A stretch of DNA of 64,000 nt from Solirubrobacter ginsenosidimutans (GCF_027587205.1 NZ_JAPDOD010000005.1:239208-303207); one strand, 5' to 3'; shown: positions 1-7,643, numbered from the stretch's first letter. The notes: generated by a model not told the origin, from the sequence alone. Numbers and translations are program-made.

Positions 1-17
1 CCTGCCGCAGTTGGACT

Positions 18-34
18 GTGCCGCTTCTCGACGA
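18..34 (+). repeat. Island repeat, type I copy 1
   Basis: GTGCCGCTTCTCGACGA, matching the type I core GTGCTGYTTCTCGACG. It can fold as CCGC-TTC / GAA-C-GCGG around TCGAC. It lies about 50 bp before the first gene. Confidence 0.5.
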
Positions 35-85
35 ACGCGGGCAGGTTCTGTCCGCGTCTCTTGCGCTTGGTTAGCCTCCGACGCT

Positions 86-589
86 GTGCGCGCAGTATTC
101 GCAGTTGGGAGGGCCGATCCGGGGTTCCCGTTTGACGTCTTGGCTTTGTTCGCCAGCCAGCGCGAAGCGCAGCGTCACGCCGATGCTGCGGCGTACGTGT
201 TCGAAGTCTTCGCGCTTCCGGTCTATGAGGACTGCTCCGAACTACCGCGATGGCTGCGACACCCGTGGAGATCCCAAGCGCGTTGGCGCGAGCGGATAAC
301 GGATGAGGTGACGCTGACCGCGGACGCGCTCACGGCGGGCGAGATCGAAGTCGTGGAGGCCGGCACCGTCGCCGCGGTCGTCGACTTCGATCCGCCAGAG
401 CCTCAGGAGGTCCGGCTGCTGTTCACGCACGTCTCGGTTGCCGCTCCTTACCTTCGCGAGGCTGCGGATTGGAACGTGACGCTGCGGGCGGAAACCACGC
501 CTGTTTACGGCAGCTACGACGATTGCCCGCCAGAGCAACGCTTCACCGCGCCCGGACTTATGCCCTTTCAAGGGGTGCATCCCCGGTAG
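86..589 (+). CDS. Hypothetical protein
   Basis: The protein is about 167 residues long and I do not recognise a family. The frame stays open upstream to position 11, but that upstream part runs through a copy of the island repeat, so I place the start at the GTG at 86, without a clear Shine-Dalgarno sequence. The first 45 residues alternate short beta strands with an alanine-rich helix, the shape of small alpha/beta proteins of unknown function found in accessory DNA. The rest is acidic and strand-rich (EVVEAG, VVDFDPPEP). There is no signal peptide or membrane segment. It stands alone, with island repeats on both sides. The start is uncertain. Confidence 0.55.
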   Translation: MRAVFAVGRADPGFPFDVLALFASQREAQRHADAAAYVFEVFALPVYEDCSELPRWLRHPWRSQARWRERITDEVTLTADALTAGEIEVVEAGTVAAVVDFDPPEPQEVRLLFTHVSVAAPYLREAADWNVTLRAETTPVYGSYDDCPPEQRFTAPGLMPFQGVHPR

Positions 590-609
590 GTCAGGGCGCG
601 GCAGAGGAT

Positions 610-642
610 AGTGCTGCGTTTCGACGCTATCGAGACTCTGCG
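610..642 (+). repeat. Island repeat, type I copy 2 (long form)
   Basis: Begins AGTGCTGCGTTTCGACGC and ends in TCGAGACTCTGC. It matches the copy at 11191 at 26 of 33 positions without gaps. With the preceding G at 607 it folds as GATA-(bulge)-GCGT-TTCG-ACGC-TATC, a hairpin closed by a TTCG loop. Confidence 0.65.
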
Positions 643-682
643 CATCAAGTCGGCGGCACAGCCGGCACCGCTCGCTGTTGTG

Positions 683-703
683 TCTCGCGCAAGGGAGCAG
701 CGC
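683..703 (-). repeat. Island repeat, type II variant
   Basis: Plus strand TCTCGCGCAAGGGAGCAGCGC. On the minus strand it reads GCTGCTCCCTTGCGCGA, the type II core GCTGCTTTGCGCGA with three extra bases. Flanking CGCTG and CAGCG can pair. It faces the type I copy at 610, so the two are inverted here. Confidence 0.45.
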
Positions 704-761
704 AAGTCCGCCAGCGGCTGCGGGACGGCATCACGCCAGGGGTCCGTGACCCCGGCTGCGA

Positions 762-1229
762 TCAGGGCGATCGGTGGATGTCGTCGACCCAGTCGACCCG
801 CTGCGGGTTCGGCTCGACATCGGGCAGGTCGAGGTTGACCACGACTGCTTCCTGCCCGGACCGCACGACGACGCATGACAGCGGCTCGGACGCCTCGGCG
901 TTGATTTCCTGGTGCGGAACGTACGGCGGCACGTAGATGAAGTCGCCGGGGCCGGCCTCGGCGACGTACTCCAAACGATCGCCCCAGCGCATCCGCGCGC
1001 GCCCGGACACGACATAGATGACGCTCTCAACCGGCCCGTGATGATGCGCCCCGGTCTTGGCGTCCGGCTCGATGTCGACTGTGCCCGCCCAGAGCTTCTC
1101 CGCGCCCGCACGCGCGGCGGTGATGGCGGCGGCGCGCGTCATGCCCGGGGTCTGCGGGGTATTGCTATCCAGCTCGCCGGACCGGACGACGCGAACGCCA
1201 CGAGTGCGCCAATCAGGCGACATGTTCAC
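762..1229 (-). CDS. Cupin-domain protein
   Basis: A single-domain cupin of 155 residues. The conserved beta-barrel signature is present: a histidine triplet at residues 62-64 followed by PVE, then a glycine-rich strand, then PPYVPHQE at about 101-108. The histidines and glutamate are the usual metal ligands. Such proteins bind small molecules or act as dioxygenases or isomerases, and the substrate cannot be read from the sequence. The start is GTG at 1229 or ATG at 1223. It is soluble. It is oriented like the following VOC gene but separated from it by about 95 bp with a degenerate island repeat, so an operon is not certain. Confidence 0.85.
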   Translation of the reverse strand: MNMSPDWRTRGVRVVRSGELDSNTPQTPGMTRAAAITAARAGAEKLWAGTVDIEPDAKTGAHHHGPVESVIYVVSGRARMRWGDRLEYVAEAGPGDFIYVPPYVPHQEINAEASEPLSCVVVRSGQEAVVVNLDLPDVEPNPQRVDWVDDIHRSP

Positions 1230-1294
1230 AGTATCTCGCGACTACCAATCGCGCCGAGCAGGCCCCGGCACGCGACTCGAGTTCGGCACTGCAA

Positions 1295-1311
1295 TAGCGC
1301 AGGGGAGCGGC
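1295..1311 (-). repeat. Island repeat, degenerate type II variant
   Basis: Plus strand TAGCGCAGGGGAGCGGC resembles the copy at 683 (13 of 16 core positions). It sits between the cupin and VOC genes. This is the weakest member of the family. Confidence 0.3.
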
Positions 1312-1323
1312 CACGCTGGCGGG

Positions 1324-1737
1324 CTACGGTTGTTCGGGTTGGCGGCCGAAGTCGACGCGGCCGGCGAAGTGTTCGTAGACCTGGGGTCGGGTGAGCTCGT
1401 AGACCCCGAGGCGCTGCCCGCCAGGGCACCGAAACGTCGCGCACGAACCGATCGGCAGCTCGACGCGCGCTTCGAGTCGCAGCCCGCGTGCCTCGAGCTC
1501 GGCCAGCGTCTGGTCGAGCGCAGGTACGCAGTGCAGGAGCACCGCCCCGTCAGCGGGGAGGTGCTGCGCGAGCAGTACATGCGGTCCCTGTTGAGCGAGC
1601 GCGACCTCCGCCACCCGCGTGCCCATCGCTTCGATCGCGAAGATGACGCGGCCGCCCAGTGTGTCGCGGTAGAACCGCACGTCGGCCTCGACGTCACGGC
1701 TGGGCAGGTAGAGCACGTCGAGCGAATCGATGGCCAT
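1324..1737 (-). CDS. VOC/glyoxalase-fold protein
   Basis: 137 residues. One vicinal-oxygen-chelate domain in the usual beta-alpha-beta-beta-beta order: DVLYLPSRDVEADVRFYRDTL near the start, an extended strand with GPHVLLAQH, and a second half-module ending in GVYELTRP. This family covers glyoxalases, dioxygenases and antibiotic-binding proteins, and the ligand is not predictable. The frame continues upstream, but MAIDSLDVLYLP is the natural family start. Its start is 90 bp from the start of the divergent MmcQ/YjbR gene. Confidence 0.82.
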   Translation of the reverse strand: MAIDSLDVLYLPSRDVEADVRFYRDTLGGRVIFAIEAMGTRVAEVALAQQGPHVLLAQHLPADGAVLLHCVPALDQTLAELEARGLRLEARVELPIGSCATFRCPGGQRLGVYELTRPQVYEHFAGRVDFGRQPEQP

Positions 1738-1826
1738 CGCACCATCGTCCCAGCCGCGGCGAGCCGGCGAACCTGCGCGCGTCGCGACGCCCTCATCCCG
1801 TGTCTGTGGCGTGCGACGATTGCAAG

Positions 1827-2240
1827 ATGGACGCTGCCGGTTTGCGAGCTTGGTGTCTGCAGCAACCGGGCACCGTCGAGGACTTCCCATTCGGCCCCGA
1901 ACATTCCGTGTTCAAGGTCTCCGGCAAGATGTTCGCCGTGAGCGCGCTCGAACGCAGGCCACTGGAAGTCAGCGTCAAGTGCGAGCCGGAACTCGCCCAG
2001 GCATTTCGGGGCAGCTATCACGCCGTCCGACCCGGATATCACCTCAACAAGCGCCACTGGAACACGGTCACGCTCGACGGCAGCCTGCCGGAGCAACTCG
2101 TCCGGGACATGATCGAGGACTCCTACGATCTCGTCGTCAGTTCGATGTCGGCACGCGTGCGCAAGGCACTCGCGTGGAACCCCGAACGCGAGCAGCCGGA
2201 GTCGGCCGCGGCCGCCTCCGAGCGCCCCGTCGAGTCGTAG
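1827..2240 (+). CDS. MmcQ/YjbR family protein
   Basis: 137 residues. It has the compact MmcQ/YjbR fold, resembling a small DNA-binding (CyaY-like) domain: an N-terminal LRAWCLQQPGTVEDFPFG, then VFKVSGKMFAV, SVKCEPELA, and the typical GYHLNKRHWNTV near residues 75-87. The role of the family is unknown, and members are often found in mobile or accessory DNA. The last 20 residues are a disordered Glu/Ala/Ser tail. Start ATG at 1827. The gene is followed within 15 bp by an island repeat in the opposite orientation. Confidence 0.88.
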   Translation: MDAAGLRAWCLQQPGTVEDFPFGPEHSVFKVSGKMFAVSALERRPLEVSVKCEPELAQAFRGSYHAVRPGYHLNKRHWNTVTLDGSLPEQLVRDMIEDSYDLVVSSMSARVRKALAWNPEREQPESAAAASERPVES

Positions 2241-2253
2241 CTCGCCGCTCCTT

Positions 2254-2276
2254 TTCGCGCAAAGCAGCAGTGCGGA
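2254..2276 (-). repeat. Island repeat, type II
   Basis: Minus strand reads ACTGCTGCTTTGCGCGAA. It folds as GCT-G-CTTT / AAAG-G-AGC around the loop GCGCGA. It lies just after the MmcQ/YjbR stop codon. Confidence 0.65.
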
Positions 2277-2453
2277 GCGGATCGGTTGCCCTGCAGGAGC
2301 AATGATTCGATCGCGCCATCGAACGGAGCAGTATCGACGGTCCCGTCCCGTTCGGCGAGGTTTCGCGCGAGTGCGGGGCTAGAGAAGGTCGGCGTCCGGT
2401 TGGGGCGGCGCAACCACTGCCGTATGCGTCCTCGGCACCGCTCGCTCGCTGCG

Positions 2454-3485
2454 CTACTCGGGCGCTAGTCGGCGCAGCAGCACGCGCTGGATCTCGGGCC
2501 GGAAGTTCGACTCCCGGATCAGCTCTGGCGTGCCGACGAGGCCGAGGATGAGCAGTGCGAGCACGTCGCCCGGGAAGGCCCAGAACCGCGCTTGTCCAGG
2601 TCGGAGGCTCAGGCTGGCGAGCACGTCGCGAAGCACCGTGTCGCCGACATCCGGGTCGCCGGGTAGAAGCGCCGCGACATCAGCGACCCGCGCCAAGCCG
2701 AGCCCTCGCACCACGCGCAGCAGGCGCTCAAGCGCCTCGCCGCCGCCTTCGCCCGGGTCGGCCTGGTCGTAACCGATGGTCACCGCCCGTCGGACCCAGC
2801 GCGGGCCGATGTCCTCACGGTTCACCAGCGCCCGGAGCGAGAGGATGTCGATGGTCACCCCGAGGTCGCCGTGCTCGACCGCGTCCGCGTACTCGGCGCT
2901 GCGGTCGAGGCTGGCGTGCTGGAGTCCCGCGAACTGCTCGTCCGCGATCTCGAGGAGCGCGTTGAGGCGGAACAGTCGGCGGCTCAGGTCACGCGGCAGG
3001 TCCTCGGCCTTGTAGCGGATGCGATGGTCGACGGCCGCCCAGGCGTGCTGCATGACCGTGCGCACCTGGATCTCCGCACTCAGCTCGGCGAACCGTTCGT
3101 CGGCCGCGGTGCGGACGATGTAGTGATCGGACCGGTATCCGAAGCGGTCGGGCGGATCGTTCTCGCCGCGTCGGGACGAATTCGCCCAGTCGATGTCGAA
3201 CTCGCGCTCGATCAGCGTGCCGACGGCGCGCACGTCGTCCGGGTAGTAGACGATCACGCGCAGCCCGACGAGGTCGGTCATCTCCTTGAGCGGATCGGCG
3301 TACTTGCCCTTGCTCGTGACCTTTTCGATGAAGCTCTTGACCGTTTTGGTGCGGGACTCGATCTGCGAGAGCGCGATTGCCTCGCGGTCGATCGACGCGC
3401 CGATTCGGTCGCTGAGCGCGACGCGGAACGCGTCGTAGATTTCGCGTCTGCGAAGGAACTCTGCACTCCAGTCACGATCGGCCAT
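2454..3485 (-). CDS. RelA/SpoT-domain (alarmone synthetase-like) protein with C-terminal extension
   Basis: 343 residues. Residues 1-185 carry a (p)ppGpp synthetase domain without an HD hydrolase: an N-terminal helical part, then SRTKTVKSFIEKV, DLVGLRVIVYYPDD, the nucleotide-binding GYRSDHYIV, and EIQVRTVMQHAWAAVDH followed by RYK. The family usually has E where this protein has D in VDH. This suggests pyrophosphate transfer from ATP to GDP, GTP or another nucleotide. Residues 190-343 form an extension of leucine-rich helices that I cannot assign. Lone synthetase domains in accessory DNA include toxic small alarmone synthetases (toxSAS) that need an antitoxin; no obvious antitoxin is adjacent. 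An ordinary small alarmone synthetase is the alternative. Confidence 0.8.
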   Translation of the reverse strand: MADRDWSAEFLRRREIYDAFRVALSDRIGASIDREAIALSQIESRTKTVKSFIEKVTSKGKYADPLKEMTDLVGLRVIVYYPDDVRAVGTLIEREFDIDWANSSRRGENDPPDRFGYRSDHYIVRTAADERFAELSAEIQVRTVMQHAWAAVDHRIRYKAEDLPRDLSRRLFRLNALLEIADEQFAGLQHASLDRSAEYADAVEHGDLGVTIDILSLRALVNREDIGPRWVRRAVTIGYDQADPGEGGGEALERLLRVVRGLGLARVADVAALLPGDPDVGDTVLRDVLASLSLRPGQARFWAFPGDVLALLILGLVGTPELIRESNFRPEIQRVLLRRLAPE

Positions 3486-3670
3486 CGGGGACCCACCCTA
3501 GGCGAACCCTCCGCGATTCCCCGGGTCTACCGTGAAGTGATCTGAGCGCCGAGGGAACGGAAGGCGCGTCAGCGTCAAAGAGATCCGTTTCGACGGGTTC
3601 CGTACGTTCGCCCCGACGACCGGCAATCGCAAAGGAGCTGTGACGCCGTTGATCGGTGAAGCTGCTCCCT

Positions 3671-3689
3671 CTCGCGCAAAGCGGCAGCC
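3671..3689 (-). repeat. Island repeat, type II
   Basis: Minus strand reads GGCTGCCGCTTTGCGCGAG. Outer arms GCTGC/GCAGC and inner CTTT/GAGG can pair around GCGCGA. It lies between the RusA-like gene and the RelA/SpoT-domain gene. Confidence 0.6.
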
Positions 3690-3748
3690 AATATTGATTG
3701 GCTTGTACGCCGCCTCTCTAACGAACCGTAAGGACGTCGGCCACTCGG

Positions 3749-4981
3749 CTATAGGTCGCGGAGGTCTCTTGACCCGGCTCGGACCACCAGGCCTCGGGCC
3801 GCTTCGATCCCAGCGTCGAGCTGTCTGAGCCTCTCCTCGGTCATGACCTGGACTCGCACCCCCAATGTGTCGCCGAACCGGCGATAGACCCGATAACGAA
3901 CTACGGTCCCGCGGCGCTCGCCACAGTAGATCGACTCGAACGCGGTGAGCACGGCGTGCGCCGTATTGTCGACGTCGCGACTGTTGCCACCGGCTCCGTC
4001 GATGGAGATGTCAAGTGCGAGCGGCTGGTCGAACACCTGCGGGAGCATCGTCCATCGCTCGCGATGTCTCGCCATCGTCGATCGGACGGTCTGCTCCCAC
4101 GGGGGGCCGCCTGAAAACTCAGGCGGTAGAGGGAGCCAGAACCGACCCGGTGACTCGTAGCGACTTATCGGTCTAGGACTTGCCAGCGCCACGCCAGCCG
4201 GTAAACGCGTTGTGTCGGACTTCCCGGGCCCTGGGCGATCGTCGCGGTCGGGTCGCTGGTCAAGCAGTAGCCGTCCTTCGAGCTCGGCGATCTCCCGCTC
4301 TCGTGTCTCCAGAATCCAAGCCGTGAGGTCGTCGTCAAGAATCGCAGCAACTCCGCGGCCGTGCTGTTCCCGCCGCCGTTCGTCGCGAAGTTCGTCAAGG
4401 CGCAGATCGTCGTTGGGATCCCACGCATCCTCGAAGAACGCCGTCGCTTCGTCATCGAGATCCCACTCCGATGCGAGCCGCCTGAGATCTCTTCCCAGGG
4501 CGAAGAAGCGGTCATGGTCACGGGCATACAGGCGTGCCGGCACAACGGTTAGGTAGACGTCACGCCGCGGCGTCGTCGACACGGGCGCGACATCGAGTGA
4601 CCCAAATCGGCGGAGCATCGGATGATCGCCGGTGAAGCGATTTACCGAAAGATGCGCAACCTGACGATCGTCAAGATAGGCGATTCCCGAAAGAGCGTCG
4701 AGATACCTCTTGACGCTCTTAGGGGCGCTAGGCGGCGCAGCGTCGTCGCCAGCGAAGATGCTGACTTCCACGCTGACATCAGCCCGAAACGGGCGGCGAC
4801 GGCGCGCACGCATCTGCTCGCGGAGTTGCTCGCGAGCTACCGCCAACATCTTCTGCTGCCGGGCCTTGACGTGACGCGATCCGCCTTGCCGCAGAAGCTC
4901 AGGCGTATCGATCGTCAACCACAGGCCTCGCTTCCACACTGCGATCGCGTCCAAGTAGTCGGCGAGCTGCGAACTCCACAT
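3749..4981 (-). CDS. Tandem RusA-like domain protein
   Basis: 410 residues with two regions that resemble the RusA Holliday-junction resolvase fold. Around residues 65-115 a strand (VSVEVSIFAG) is followed by KSVKRYLDALSGIAYLDDRQV, the RusA K-x3-DAL-G-x2-DD-x-QV pattern, but without the upstream D-x-D-N. Around residues 315-395 a second unit has RDVDN followed by a helix (TAHAVLTAF), but no DD-x-QV. Each half therefore keeps a different part of the catalytic set. A charged central segment links them. The frame stays open through an island repeat, so ATG 4981 is the likely start. The RusA assignment rests on motifs and is moderate; nuclease activity is not shown. Confidence 0.55.
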   Translation of the reverse strand: MWSSQLADYLDAIAVWKRGLWLTIDTPELLRQGGSRHVKARQQKMLAVAREQLREQMRARRRRPFRADVSVEVSIFAGDDAAPPSAPKSVKRYLDALSGIAYLDDRQVAHLSVNRFTGDHPMLRRFGSLDVAPVSTTPRRDVYLTVVPARLYARDHDRFFALGRDLRRLASEWDLDDEATAFFEDAWDPNDDLRLDELRDERRREQHGRGVAAILDDDLTAWILETREREIAELEGRLLLDQRPDRDDRPGPGKSDTTRLPAGVALASPRPISRYESPGRFWLPLPPEFSGGPPWEQTVRSTMARHRERWTMLPQVFDQPLALDISIDGAGGNSRDVDNTAHAVLTAFESIYCGERRGTVVRYRVYRRFGDTLGVRVQVMTEERLRQLDAGIEAARGLVVRAGSRDLRDL

Positions 4982-5011
4982 CGACTTGAGCCTAGGCGGG
5001 CAGCGCTCGCT

Positions 5012-5030
5012 GATCGCGCAAAGCAGCACC
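5012..5030 (-). repeat. Island repeat, type II
   Basis: Minus strand reads GGTGCTGCTTTGCGCGATC. GCTG and CAGC pair around it. It ends 31 bp before the start codon of the RusA-like gene. Confidence 0.65.
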
Positions 5031-5081
5031 GAGTGCGAGCCCTTTGGCAGCTCCTCGTTTCGGTCGAGGAGCGAGCGGCGG

Positions 5082-5513
5082 CTAGCGAATCCGATCGGAC
5101 AAGCCCGACAGCGGGACCTTGTAACGCCACGGCCGTGCGCGACGAACGACCTCAGCTGCAGTCAGGGTCAATCGCTGAATGTCGCCCGCGCCTGAGCGAG
5201 CAGCGGTCAGGTTGGCGACGATCTCGAGCCGCCAGTTGGGATCTCGCGAGGCGCGGGCGAGCTGCTCTGCATTGACGTCGGCGTCGTAGGTGAAAGCGCC
5301 GTCCGGGCGCTTCAACGGCTCGCCCCAGCCCTTGACCTCGACAGGGTGGGGCGTTCCACCATCGGGCGGCTGGCTGAAGAAGTCGCAGCCATGGCGCGCC
5401 TCCTCGGACTTGCTGAGGTTCGGCGCGGGGATCCAGCCGCGAGCGTGCTCCTCAGCCCGCACGACGCTGACCGCTTCGCGTTCCGTGCTCAGACCTGAAG
5501 GGCTTCGCGGCAT
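5082..5513 (-). CDS. DUF3883-like (PD-(D/E)XK fold) protein
   Basis: 143 residues. The centre reads GCDFFSQPPDGG followed by PVEVKGWGEP, which fits the D...E-x-K core of the restriction-endonuclease-like fold as seen in DUF3883 (NO VEIN C-terminal) domains. After this come a helix with NAEQLARA and a strand with WRLEIVANL, as in that family. The N-terminus (EEHARGWIP) matches the helix that opens such domains. The family is often a module in defence or restriction-like proteins, here standing alone. Nuclease activity is an inference. Start ATG 5513. It is co-oriented with the RusA-like gene 100 bp downstream, with an island repeat between them. Confidence 0.6.
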   Translation of the reverse strand: MPRSPSGLSTEREAVSVVRAEEHARGWIPAPNLSKSEEARHGCDFFSQPPDGGTPHPVEVKGWGEPLKRPDGAFTYDADVNAEQLARASRDPNWRLEIVANLTAARSGAGDIQRLTLTAAEVVRRARPWRYKVPLSGLSDRIR

Positions 5514-5531
5514 GCAGCCACGCTACCGCGC

Positions 5532-5550
5532 ATCGCGCAGAGCAGCAGCG
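5532..5550 (-). repeat. Island repeat, type II
   Basis: Minus strand reads GCGCTGCTGCTCTGCGCGA. CGCTGC and GTAGCG can pair around it. It ends 18 bp before the start codon of the DUF3883-like gene. Confidence 0.6.
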
Positions 5551-5723
5551 CCCAAGAGTCTTCAGATTCCACAAACTCGACACGTTCCGAGTGCCTACGT
5601 TTGGTAACGATTGGCCTAGGGATCGACTGCGCAGTCCCCTGTCGGCGACGCGGCGGATCGCGTCTGCTGTAGATACGGTCCTGAGCGGTAGTCGACCCGA
5701 GGAACGCGGAATACTTGGTAGCC

Positions 5724-6512
5724 ATGGAGGGGCTTGACCAAGTGATCGCGCTCGTGCGTCCGCCGGCCGCGCCAACGGGCGCCCCGGTCGATTGGGCTGC
5801 TGCGGAGTCAGCGCTCGGGACGGCCTTGCCAACCGACTACAAGGCATTCTGCGACCGATACGGGCACGGGGAGTTCTTCAACGGCTGGGGATGGTTCCCG
5901 CTCACACCGTTCGCGCATCACTGCCACGAGGACCTCGTGTCCACGTTCTGGCGCGACATCCTTGCCGACGACGATTGGGGTCGGCGGCCCTTTCCGGAGC
6001 CCGGAGGCGTCCTGCCGTTCGCGACCTCTGAGCTCAAGTATCGGTTCTGGTGGCTCGCTGAAGGACCGCCCGACGACTGGCCCGTGCTCGTCGAGGACGA
6101 CGGTGGGACCTGGCACCAATTCGCGCTGACCGCTACCGAGCTGCTGGCCGTCGCGCTCCGGGACGAGTTGTTCGGTCCGCCCGAAGCCGATCTCGATCCG
6201 GTCAAGTTCTTCTCCCGCCCCACGCCTCGTGAGCGCAACCTGCATCAGCCGTTTGTCATCAACGTCTATGGCACGAACCCGCAAGGCCATCACATCGATC
6301 TGGATCTCGCCGGGGCGCTGGGCGGAACACGTCAGGCGCGTCTCGACGCGCTGCTCGACGAGCTCAATCCCGAATTGCGTGCGTCGATCGTCCGGGCCGA
6401 GGCCAAACGCAGCAGGGAGGAACTCTGGGTGATCTCGCGAGACGACATCGATCCCCTGCGTACCGCAATTCAAGCGTGGGCTGATCGCGTCAGCGGGTGG
6501 TCGGGCCAATGA
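5724..6512 (+). CDS. SMI1/KNR4 (SUKH) domain protein
   Basis: 262 residues. The N-terminal 140 residues form a SUKH domain: a helix with DWAAAESALGTALPTDYKAF, then YGHGEFFNGWGWFPLTPF, FATSELKYRFWWL and GPPDDWPVLVEDD, ending with the helix TELLAVALRDELFG. The C-terminal 100 residues are extra and not recognised. SUKH proteins are often immunity proteins against contact-dependent or polymorphic toxins in bacteria. No toxin gene is visible next to it, so an orphan immunity protein is possible. Start ATG 5724; the frame is open a few codons upstream. Confidence 0.85.
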   Translation: MEGLDQVIALVRPPAAPTGAPVDWAAAESALGTALPTDYKAFCDRYGHGEFFNGWGWFPLTPFAHHCHEDLVSTFWRDILADDDWGRRPFPEPGGVLPFATSELKYRFWWLAEGPPDDWPVLVEDDGGTWHQFALTATELLAVALRDELFGPPEADLDPVKFFSRPTPRERNLHQPFVINVYGTNPQGHHIDLDLAGALGGTRQARLDALLDELNPELRASIVRAEAKRSREELWVISRDDIDPLRTAIQAWADRVSGWSGQ

Positions 6513-6515
6513 GCC

Positions 6516-6559
6516 GGACAGCAAGTTGCTCGCTGTGGTGCCGGGGCAGGTTGCTGTCC
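6516..6559. terminator. Inverted repeat after the SUKH gene
   Basis: GGACAGCAA (6516-6524) pairs perfectly with TTGCTGTCC (6551-6559) across a 26-nt loop, starting 3 bp after the stop codon. It has no T-run, so it may be a transcript-end hairpin or a recombination-type structure. Confidence 0.4.
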
Positions 6560-6597
6560 GAGCTCGCTGCGCCGCCAAGGCGCAAGGAACAGACGCA

Positions 6598-6630
6598 AAG
6601 TGCTGTTTGTCGACGATCTCGAGAGCGTCG
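6598..6630 (+). repeat. Island repeat, type I (long form)
   Basis: AAAGTGCTGTTTGTCGACG, then CTCGAGAG. The first 17 bases after AA match the copy at 11191 at 16 positions. CGACG and CGTCG arms can pair. Confidence 0.65.
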
Positions 6631-6785
6631 GGTCTTACGGCGTAGAGCTCCGGATCGCCGCCCCCGCGAGGTGAAAGCGCCGGCGCGGAGCACGCGACGG
6701 AACATGATCTTTGATCGACCGGGGGGCGAGGTCCGGCGAGCTGCAAGCGACCCCGGCGTCGTGGTCGACCGTCCAGTAGCGCGCG

Positions 6786-7322
6786 TCACAAATCTTGGTC
6801 GACGGCAAGGACAGCGAGCTGGCGCGTGCGATGCACGGCGCGGCGCGGCATTCCGTCAGACCCCCGACAGGGCTCGCCCACTGCCACTCCGCAAGTTGGA
6901 CAGTCAACCTCCTGCGCCTCCGCGCGTGACGTCATCCGCGCCAAGCTGCGCGAATCGATCTGGCGGGCACCGAGTTCGATCGCCCGGTGATGGCGCTGGA
7001 TGTGCATACAGAGACGCGCCGTCCGGCGCAGCGTTCCGAGGCACGGCTTCTGCGCCACAGCACCGCACCTCGGACAATCGACCGCCAATGCCGCCTCGCG
7101 GGTCGTGGTGAGTTGGACCCTTGGCTCCCGCGCGTCGCGCCCAGTCGGGTCTTGCTCGATGCTCGGGGCTCCAAGATCGATCGCGAGCCCATGGCGCTGT
7201 AGATGAGCCGACCGCGGCGTCGAAGACGAGTCCCCCATGCAAGGCGCATCCGCATCGGCGCCGCAGACGGGACAAATCACCGCAAGCGCATGCGATCGAG
7301 TTGTTACGGCCCCGTGTGCCAC
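6786..7322 (-). CDS. Triple zinc-knuckle protein
   Basis: 178 residues made of three similar units, each with CPxCG, then PC, then a histidine-rich tail: CPVCGADADAPCMG with HLQRH at about 17-44; CPRCGAVAQKPCLG with HIQRHHR at about 83-113; CPTCGVAVGEPCRG with HRTR at about 139-166. The Cys-x2-Cys, Cys and His pattern resembles the small zinc-binding modules common in actinophage and actinobacterial proteins. Units one and two also share a following AI-x-LGA segment. DNA or RNA binding is plausible but not shown. GTG start at 7322. It stands alone between island repeats. Confidence 0.7.
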   Translation of the reverse strand: MAHGAVTTRSHALAVICPVCGADADAPCMGDSSSTPRSAHLQRHGLAIDLGAPSIEQDPTGRDAREPRVQLTTTREAALAVDCPRCGAVAQKPCLGTLRRTARLCMHIQRHHRAIELGARQIDSRSLARMTSRAEAQEVDCPTCGVAVGEPCRGSDGMPRRAVHRTRQLAVLAVDQDL

Positions 7323-7437
7323 GTCGACAAACGTACCTCGACGAGAGGCGGAAGCCCGCCTCGGTCCGGGTACGTCGGCACCCTCATCCTCTGCTGCTTT
7401 GGAGGTGAGGAGCGATCAGCGGAGCCAACCGCGTGAC

Positions 7438-7453
7438 TGATGCTTTGCGCGAC
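7438..7453 (+). repeat. Island repeat, type II
   Basis: TGATGCTTTGCGCGAC, an incomplete type II core read on the plus strand, about 80 bp before a type I copy in the same orientation. Confidence 0.5.
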
Positions 7454-7532
7454 CAGCGACAGCGCGACGAGGAACCGACCACGCGAGCTTCGCAACCGCA
7501 TCGAGGCAAGGCAGTAGCGCTGGAGCTGCGGC

Positions 7533-7559
7533 AGAGTGCTTCTTGTCGACGAAGACGCG
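7533..7559 (+). repeat. Island repeat, type I
   Basis: AGAGTGCTTCTTGTCGACGA, then AGACGCG. CTTC and GAAG arms pair around TTGTCGAC. Confidence 0.6.
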
Positions 7560-7643
7560 TCGTCGTGGTACTGGCGATTGGGCAATCAAGCGGCGAGGAT
7601 CGGCTCGGTTGTCGTCGTAATGTCGATCGCGTTCGCGGCGCGA

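Larger units (their letters stand above)
7323..7643. other. Gene-free stretch with two island repeats
   Basis: About 320 bp. Open frames here are short and run through repeats, and none has convincing protein character. The only structure I see is the type II repeat at 7438 and the type I repeat at 7533. Confidence 0.5.

Noticed and set aside
2123..2413. Minus-strand frame across the end of the MmcQ/YjbR gene
   Set aside because: It runs through an island repeat and overlaps a well-supported gene. No family resemblance.
5012..5550. Type II repeats as promoters of the minus-strand genes
   Set aside because: Two copies lie just before start codons, but others lie after stop codons or far from starts, and no -10/-35 pattern is visible.
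7304..7585. 93-codon minus-strand frame in the gene-free stretch
   Set aside because: It contains both island repeats and low-complexity Ser/Arg sequence; not a convincing gene.
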